64,000 nucleotides of DNA from Cronobacter sakazakii (GTDB taxonomy: Bacteria; Pseudomonadota; Gammaproteobacteria; Enterobacterales; Enterobacteriaceae): assembly GCF_000982825.1 (NCBI RefSeq), contig NZ_CP011048.1, positions 29,906-93,905 of the forward strand, written 5' to 3'. Under the pieces are notes generated by a model. That model ran no database searches. It saw only the letters and a program-made list of their open reading frames with translations, and was not told the DNA's origin. A program made the translations under genes and the position numbers. Shown in pieces: positions 59,327 to 64,000 of this stretch (the first letter of the stretch is position 1; every line of letters starts with the position of its first letter).

Positions 59327-60985
59327 TCAGAAGCTCTGCCAGTCGTTATCTGATACCGCGGCGGCGGCGGGCACCGGGCGCAGCGTTTTGATTGGCGTCA
59401 CCGGCGCGGCGACATGACGCGCCGCGCTTTTCGCATGACTGGCGGCGGCGATGGTAAATGCACCAACCAGCTGGTTCAGGGATGCGGCCTGCTCCATCAG
59501 CGACTGCGACGCCGCCGAAGCCTGCTCGACCAGCGCGGCGTTCTGCTGGGTTACATCGTCCATCTGGTTGACGGCCAGATGCACCTGATTGATGCCCTGC
59601 GCCTGCTCCTGCGCGGCGACCGAAATCTCATCAACAATATCCGTTACCTGACGCACCGCCTCGGTCATTTTGCCGATATTCTGGCCGACGCCTTCCGCCT
59701 GCGCGGAACCGGTTTCGACGTATTGCATTGAGTTCTCAATCAGTTCTTTGATTTCCCGCGCGGAGGAGGACGAACGCTGCGCCAGCGTGCGCACTTCACC
59801 GGCCACCACGGCAAACCCTCTGCCCTGCTCGCCCGCACGCGCGGCTTCTACCGCAGCGTTGAGCGCCAGGATGTTGGTCTGGAAGGCAATCCCCTCGATC
59901 ATCGCGATAATGTCGGTGATTTTCGAGGAACTGTCGCGAATACTGCTCATGGTCGTCAGCATGGTATTGACGCGCGACTGGCTGTCTTCCGAAATATCAC
60001 GCGCGTTTTTCGCAAGCTGGCTCGCAAGCTGGGTATTTTCCGCAGTCTGACGCACGGTTTCGCTCAGCTCTGACATGCTGGCGGCAGTCTGCTCCAGCGA
60101 AGCGGCCTGTTCTTCTGTGCGCGACGAGAGATCTTCGTTACCGGCGGAGATCTGCCCGGAGGCCGAGCTGACCGACTGCGCGGACGCTTCGACAGCGGCG
60201 AGTGATGAAGCCACATTGGCTGCCAGCGTATTGTACGCTTTGGCCGTCTGGCCTATCTCATCCTTACGGGAATCGTCAGCGCGCAGTGTCAGATCAAGAT
60301 GCTCGCTCGCCGTTTCCAGCGTCTGGCGCATGCTGTTGAGCTGGTTGCGAATCGAGAAGATGGTCTTCAGCGTGAAAAAGCCGAGAATAAGGATGACCAC
60401 TGCCGAGCCGCCAATCAGCGTCCAGAGCGTCTGGTAATAGGAGCTATCATTTTCCTTACGCAGCGTTTTGCCGACGTCAATGTTGACCCCCAGCTGTTTC
60501 TGGTACAGCGCGATCAACTGACGCGCGGCACCGCCGACACCGTTGTCATCACGCAGTGCGGCGAGCGCGAGAGCGTTGTTGTGTGCACGCGAGCTCTCTA
60601 AAAATGCCGGTAACCGGGACTGAACCGTCTGAATCAGCGTACCGGCGCTTTCAGAAATCTGCCGGTCTTCCTCGCTGGAGATTTCATTTTGCAGGTAAAA
60701 CTGGTTCTGCGTGGTGATGCGGTTAATGACCGTATCAATCTCTTTTTCAATCTCGGCCTGACCTGATGCGTCAGCGGTATTCTGGTGGCGGTAGAGCCAG
60801 ATAATCAACGTATTACTACCATCAATCATTTTGCCGATATCAAGCACCGACGGAAGTGTGTTTTCCTGGACGTACTGGAACCTTGCCTGAAAATTGCTGA
60901 CGACCACCACCGACGTAATCACCATAGCGATCAGTGCAGCAGAAAGTAATGAAAACGTCAGCATAAGACGTTGTGTAATGGACAT
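59327..60985 (-). CDS. Methyl-accepting chemotaxis protein
   Basis: Inner-membrane chemoreceptor of 552 residues. TM1 is at about 10-32, a periplasmic sensor domain at about 33-188, TM2 at about 190-212, then HAMP at about 213-265 and a signalling domain with the invariant hairpin tip IEGIAFQTNILALNAAVEAARAGEQGRGFAVV. Methylation-type Gln/Glu stretches (SSRTEEQAASLEQTAASM) are present. The C terminus ends NDWQSF, fitting the xWxxF docking peptide for CheR/CheB. Ligand unknown. A monocistronic gene with its own terminator. Confidence 0.95.
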   Translation of the reverse strand: MSITQRLMLTFSLLSAALIAMVITSVVVVSNFQARFQYVQENTLPSVLDIGKMIDGSNTLIIWLYRHQNTADASGQAEIEKEIDTVINRITTQNQFYLQNEISSEEDRQISESAGTLIQTVQSRLPAFLESSRAHNNALALAALRDDNGVGGAARQLIALYQKQLGVNIDVGKTLRKENDSSYYQTLWTLIGGSAVVILILGFFTLKTIFSIRNQLNSMRQTLETASEHLDLTLRADDSRKDEIGQTAKAYNTLAANVASSLAAVEASAQSVSSASGQISAGNEDLSSRTEEQAASLEQTAASMSELSETVRQTAENTQLASQLAKNARDISEDSQSRVNTMLTTMSSIRDSSSKITDIIAMIEGIAFQTNILALNAAVEAARAGEQGRGFAVVAGEVRTLAQRSSSSAREIKELIENSMQYVETGSAQAEGVGQNIGKMTEAVRQVTDIVDEISVAAQEQAQGINQVHLAVNQMDDVTQQNAALVEQASAASQSLMEQAASLNQLVGAFTIAAASHAKSAARHVAAPVTPIKTLRPVPAAAAVSDNDWQSF

Positions 60986-61278
60986 GGAGTGTTTCCTCGG
61001 TGATGCTTATTTTTGCTGTATGGAGCCAGTGCTTAAATCAAACCGGCACAACGAATATCGGCAGCCAGGCATGCAATAATTAGCCTCCGGCAGACGCTTT
61101 CTCGTATGCCCATGATTAACAAAACATTAAATTTTTTAAAGTAATGGCCTGGAAATGGTGTGGGAATTTGTTGCGGTGCTTTTTTAGGCTCGCCATGGCG
61201 CTTTGCTCTAAGGTTTATGTCAGTAAGCGAAAGCCTGTGCGCCGTTGCGCAGGCGTCGGCACACCTCAGGAGGCCTTT
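60986..61278. other. Intergenic region between the chemoreceptor and the MBL-fold gene
   Basis: About 290 bases between divergent genes. It should hold both promoters. I see no clear regulatory motif. An open frame from 61144 is continuous with the downstream gene but lacks a ribosome site. Confidence 0.45.
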
Positions 61279-62079
61279 GTGATCACACTGTGTAACGCCT
61301 GCGGCACGTCATATCAGGTTGACAATGCCCGGCCGCAACGCTGCAAAATTTGCGACGATGAGCGGCAGTTTGTCCCGGTGACGGGGCAGCAATGGGTAGC
61401 GCGCGATGCGCTGCTGGCGACGCATTCCAATAAATGGAAGCAGCATACCCCGGATCTTTTCAGCATCCGGACGGTGCCGGATTTTGCGATTGGCCAGCGT
61501 GCGTTTCTGCTGCGTACCCCGCAGGGAAATATTCTCTGGGACTGCGTCGCCACCCTGGATGACGCCACAAAAACCCTGATTGCCGCGCTGGGCGGTCTGA
61601 TGGCCATTGCCATTTCGCATCCGCACTTTTACACCACCATGCAGGACTGGGCGGCTGCCTTTAACGCGCCGGTGTATCTGCATGCCAGCGACCGCGAATG
61701 GATAATGCGCGACAGCCCGTTTATCCGGCTCTGGGAGGGAGATGAACTGACACTGGCTGAGGATATCCGCGTGATTTGCCTCGGCGGCCATTTTGCCGGT
61801 GGCTGCGTACTGCATGACGCGCGCGGCGACGGCCTGCTGCTGACCGGTGATATTTTGCAGGTGACGCCGGGCACGAAGAGCGTCTCATTTATGTGGAGTT
61901 ACCCGAATATGCTGCCGCTACCGGCCGCCACCGTCAGCGCAATGACAGACCGGCTGCGAGGCGTGCCATTTTCGACGCTATGGGGCGCGTTTGAAGGCCG
62001 TGAAATCACTGCCGACGCCAGCGAGCGGGTGCGCCGTTCGGGCGAAAAATATGTGGCGTGTCTCAATCGTGCGGATTAA
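61279..62079 (+). CDS. Metallo-beta-lactamase-fold hydrolase with N-terminal zinc-ribbon-like segment
   Basis: 266 residues from a GTG start at 61279, preceded by AGGAGG at 5 bases; an ATG start 45 codons upstream lacks such a site. The N terminus has two Cys pairs (CNACGTSY, then CKIC), resembling a small metal-binding knuckle. The MBL core is divergent: ISHPHFYTTMQDW in place of HxHxDH, then GGHFAGGCVLH and LLLTGDILQV. Related proteins are annotated simply as MBL-fold hydrolases; substrate unknown. It is convergent with guaD. Confidence 0.82.
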   Translation: MITLCNACGTSYQVDNARPQRCKICDDERQFVPVTGQQWVARDALLATHSNKWKQHTPDLFSIRTVPDFAIGQRAFLLRTPQGNILWDCVATLDDATKTLIAALGGLMAIAISHPHFYTTMQDWAAAFNAPVYLHASDREWIMRDSPFIRLWEGDELTLAEDIRVICLGGHFAGGCVLHDARGDGLLLTGDILQVTPGTKSVSFMWSYPNMLPLPAATVSAMTDRLRGVPFSTLWGAFEGREITADASERVRRSGEKYVACLNRAD

Positions 62080-62100
62080 CGCTTTTTTATTTCGTGACGC

Positions 62101-63420
62101 TCAGGCCCGTTCATACGCGACCCGACCATCAACATAGGTGCGGTATATCGCGCGATCGTCACCCAGCGTCATCATCACGAAAAGCTTATCAAACAGGGTC
62201 GCGGAATTGTCATAGCGGAGCTGCTGCAGCGGCGTTGAGGTCGGATCCAGCACCACAAAATCGGCCTCTTTGCCGGGCATGAAGTTACCAATAAGATGAT
62301 CAAGCCCCAGCGCTTTCGCGCCGCCGAGCGTGGCAAGATAGAACGCCTCGTCAGCGGTTAACGGATAGCCCTGCAACTGCCCGACTTTGTATGCCTCGTT
62401 CAGCGTTTGCAGCATGTTGAACGTGGTTCCCGCGCCGATGTCCGTCCCGATACCGACGTTCACTTTTTTCTGCCACGCTTTTGGCAGATTAAACAAACCG
62501 CTGCCGAGATAGAGATTAGATGTGGGGCAGAAAGCGATGCTGGAGCCCGTGTCTCGCAGGCGATCCCACTCGCGCTCTTTAAGATGAACACAGTGCGCGA
62601 AGATGCAGTTGTGCCCGGTCAGGCCATAGTGGTGATACACATCCAGATAGCCGTCACGCTCCGGATACAGCGTTTTCACCCAGTCAATTTCGGCGTTGTT
62701 CTCTGATAAATGCGTCTGGAACCAGGTATCCGGATATTCTTCGCGCAGGCGCTGCGCCATCGCCAGTTGTTCCGGTGTCGAGGTCGGGGCAAAACGCGGC
62801 GTGATGGCATACAGCAGCCGCCCTTTTTTATGCCAGCGTTCAATCAGCGCCTTGCTCTGTTCATAACTGCTTTGCGCATCATCCAGTAGCCAGTCGGGCG
62901 CGTTGCGATCCATCATGACTTTACCGGCGATAAGACGCATATTGATCTGGCTGGCTTCCTCGAACAGCGCGTCCACCGACTGCGGATGTACTGAGCCAAA
63001 AACCAGTGCCGTTGTGGTGCCGTTTCGTAATAACTGCTTAATAAAAAAAGCGGACATTTCGCGCGCGTATTCCCGATCTTTATAGCGTCGCTCGGCAGGG
63101 AACGTATATTTATTGAGCCAGTCGAGGAGCTGTTCGCCATACGCGCCGACGATTTCACTCTGTGGGTAATGAATATGCGTATCGATAAAGCCCGGCACCA
63201 CCAGTTTTCCGCGGTAATCACGCACGCGGACCGTATCCGGAACCTGTTGTTTTCCTTTTTCCCACTCACCGAACCATTCAATTTTCCCGTGACGAATCAG
63301 CAGTAAGCCGTCTTCCATAAACCGCAGCGCCGGTGCTATCTCCTGAGGCGTTTCAGCGGTCCTTGTGAAATCAATAAAACTGCCGCGTACGGCTTTTAAG
63401 GTCTGTTCTGCTGACATCAT
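62101..63420 (-). CDS. guaD: Guanine deaminase
   Basis: Zinc amidohydrolase converting guanine to xanthine and ammonia. It is 439 residues from the ATG at 63420, as in E. coli GuaD, to which similarity is high throughout. Metal ligands are visible: HIH in VPGFIDTHIHYPQSE, later His residues in FQTHLSENNAEI and FAHCVHL, and the Asp in GIGTDIGAGTTFNMLQTL. An AGGAGG lies just upstream; the next ATG (63417) has slightly better spacing and may be the real start. Usually chromosomal; here it may allow use of guanine as a nitrogen source. Confidence 0.94.
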   Translation of the reverse strand: MMSAEQTLKAVRGSFIDFTRTAETPQEIAPALRFMEDGLLLIRHGKIEWFGEWEKGKQQVPDTVRVRDYRGKLVVPGFIDTHIHYPQSEIVGAYGEQLLDWLNKYTFPAERRYKDREYAREMSAFFIKQLLRNGTTTALVFGSVHPQSVDALFEEASQINMRLIAGKVMMDRNAPDWLLDDAQSSYEQSKALIERWHKKGRLLYAITPRFAPTSTPEQLAMAQRLREEYPDTWFQTHLSENNAEIDWVKTLYPERDGYLDVYHHYGLTGHNCIFAHCVHLKEREWDRLRDTGSSIAFCPTSNLYLGSGLFNLPKAWQKKVNVGIGTDIGAGTTFNMLQTLNEAYKVGQLQGYPLTADEAFYLATLGGAKALGLDHLIGNFMPGKEADFVVLDPTSTPLQQLRYDNSATLFDKLFVMMTLGDDRAIYRTYVDGRVAYERA

Positions 63421-63471
63421 CACCTCCTGCAGTCTGTCTTTTTTTCTTCTGAGACTCTCTATTGATGGGTT

Positions 63472-63699
63472 TTAATGCACTTTTCGTAGTATAGGATTTT
63501 CTCTCTGAGGGGCATTGCGATGGCGCACGTCATGTCCGGCGCACAGGCTGAAACGGCGTGCCTCTACCCTGCTAAGCCAAAAACCGTGCAGCGGATTAAT
63601 GGTTTCACTACACCTTCGGAGTGGGACTGACGGAGTCAGGCCGTATCTCCGGCCTGCGGGTCCGCAGGAGCCGCCTGGCGGTGTAGTTACAACATACAT
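63472..63699 (-). other. Open frame of doubtful coding status in the right-edge structured region
   Basis: A 75-residue leftward frame (MYVVTTPPGGSCGPAGRRY onward) overlaps the left half of a highly structured sequence. It lacks a good ribosome site and a recognisable domain. Similar open frames are, as I recall, annotated in P4-like prophage regions of enterobacteria. The DNA may be conserved for RNA structure rather than protein. Confidence 0.3.
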
Positions 63700-63885
63700 T
63701 TAAGCGAATCTGGTTTACCCGCCCTTCGGGCGGGCGCGGGCGGCCCGGCAATGGGCAATTGCGTGCTCAGGGGTTCAGGAGAGAATCCGACGCCACAACC
63801 GTGGCCGGAAGCGACACGGGCGTTTCCGAACGGTGCCTACGGTTTCAGTGGCGGTCCAGCATGTTTGAATTGTATGTTGTAACTA
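63684..63885 (+). ncRNA. Structured non-coding element, possibly a P4-satellite-like regulatory leader
   Basis: A 15-base perfect inverted repeat (TAGTTACAACATACA at 63684-63698 and TGTATGTTGTAACTA at 63871-63885) closes a 200-base GC-rich block. Inside is a strong hairpin CCCGCCC-TTC-GGGCGGG (63718-63734), then further pairable stretches (GGCGTTTCCGAACGGTGCC region, 63815-63840). It recalls the leader or immunity-RNA regions of P4-type satellite prophages. The window ends in AACAGGAGACGTTCC, whose AGGAG looks like the ribosome site of a gene starting just beyond the edge. The assignment is tentative. Confidence 0.45.
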
Positions 63886-64000
63886 TAAAAAGGCGTTTGT
63901 GGTGTGCTTTTACTGGTAATGGTGACTGACAACATCGATAGTGTATTGCCGTCAGTAAGCGTAAACGTTACGCAACTACGACGCTAACAGGAGACGTTCC

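Noticed and set aside
63721..63860. Possible cobalamin riboswitch (GCCACTG appears on the minus strand)
   Set aside because: Only a short box-like match. The rest of the conserved riboswitch core is not recognisable, and no B12 gene lies on either side.
1..64000. CRISPR arrays and tRNA/rRNA genes
   Set aside because: No regularly spaced direct repeats of CRISPR size and no recognisable tRNA or rRNA sequences were seen. The only regular repeats are the plasmid iterons.

Overview
The window looks like part of a large RepFIB-type virulence plasmid (or chromid-like replicon) of an enterobacterium. The best match I know is the pESA3/pCTU1 family of Cronobacter. That is inference from gene content: a RepFIB-type RepA with iterons, a P1-type parABS locus, an aerobactin-type iuc/iutA cluster with shiF and viuB, an eit iron-uptake locus, a two-partner-secretion transporter next to repA and a partial type VI secretion (T6SS) block. 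Most coding regions are GC-rich. The T6SS effector/immunity genes near 30.0-32.4 kb and the immunity-like genes near 43.2-44.2 kb are clearly more AT-rich.

Layout. 1-0.8 kb: 5' part of an FhaC/ShlB-type transporter. 1.3-5.8 kb: replication and partition (repA between two iteron arrays, an AT-rich GATC/DnaA-box region, parA, parB and two P1-like parS sites). 5.9-16.1 kb: hydroxamate siderophore synthesis and uptake (iutA, iucDCBA, a Fur box, divergent shiF-viuB). 16.1-17.8 kb: hipBA toxin-antitoxin. 18.1-24.6 kb: trehalose synthesis from maltodextrin (treZ, treY, and a glgX/treX debranching enzyme). 24.6-29.2 kb: an Ig-like-repeat autotransporter, a 55-residue protein and the ribosomal oxygenase gene roxA. 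29.2-39.3 kb: a complete IS1 without target duplication, abutting a T6SS remnant (broken gene, DUF2931 lipoprotein, PAAR, tssM, tssF, tssG, tssJ). 39.3-44.6 kb: dsbG-scsB redox genes, small membrane proteins, two immunity-like genes (one frameshifted) and ymjA. 44.6-48.9 kb: eitCBA and divergent eitD. 49-50.2 kb: mostly non-coding, with two candidate 37-residue proteins. 50.2-57.5 kb: an integrase followed by a tightly coupled DUF6361 / phospholipase-D-like / SF2-helicase operon, the best candidate for an undescribed (probably anti-phage or anti-plasmid) system. 57.5-64 kb: a short-chain dehydrogenase gene broken by a small internal inversion, a histidine phosphatase, a small membrane protein, a chemoreceptor, a metallo-beta-lactamase-fold protein, guaD, and a strongly structured non-coding element at the right edge.

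How it works together. The replicon carries its own replication and segregation machinery, plus stabilising (hipBA) and possibly defensive modules. It also carries fitness functions for iron-poor, dry or host-associated settings: siderophore synthesis and uptake under Fur, a second Fur-linked ABC importer, trehalose synthesis, periplasmic disulfide repair and surface adhesins or autotransporters. The T6SS genes cannot by themselves build an apparatus, because no sheath, tube, ClpV, baseplate-wedge TssK or TssL gene is visible here. IS1 probably took part in a deletion.
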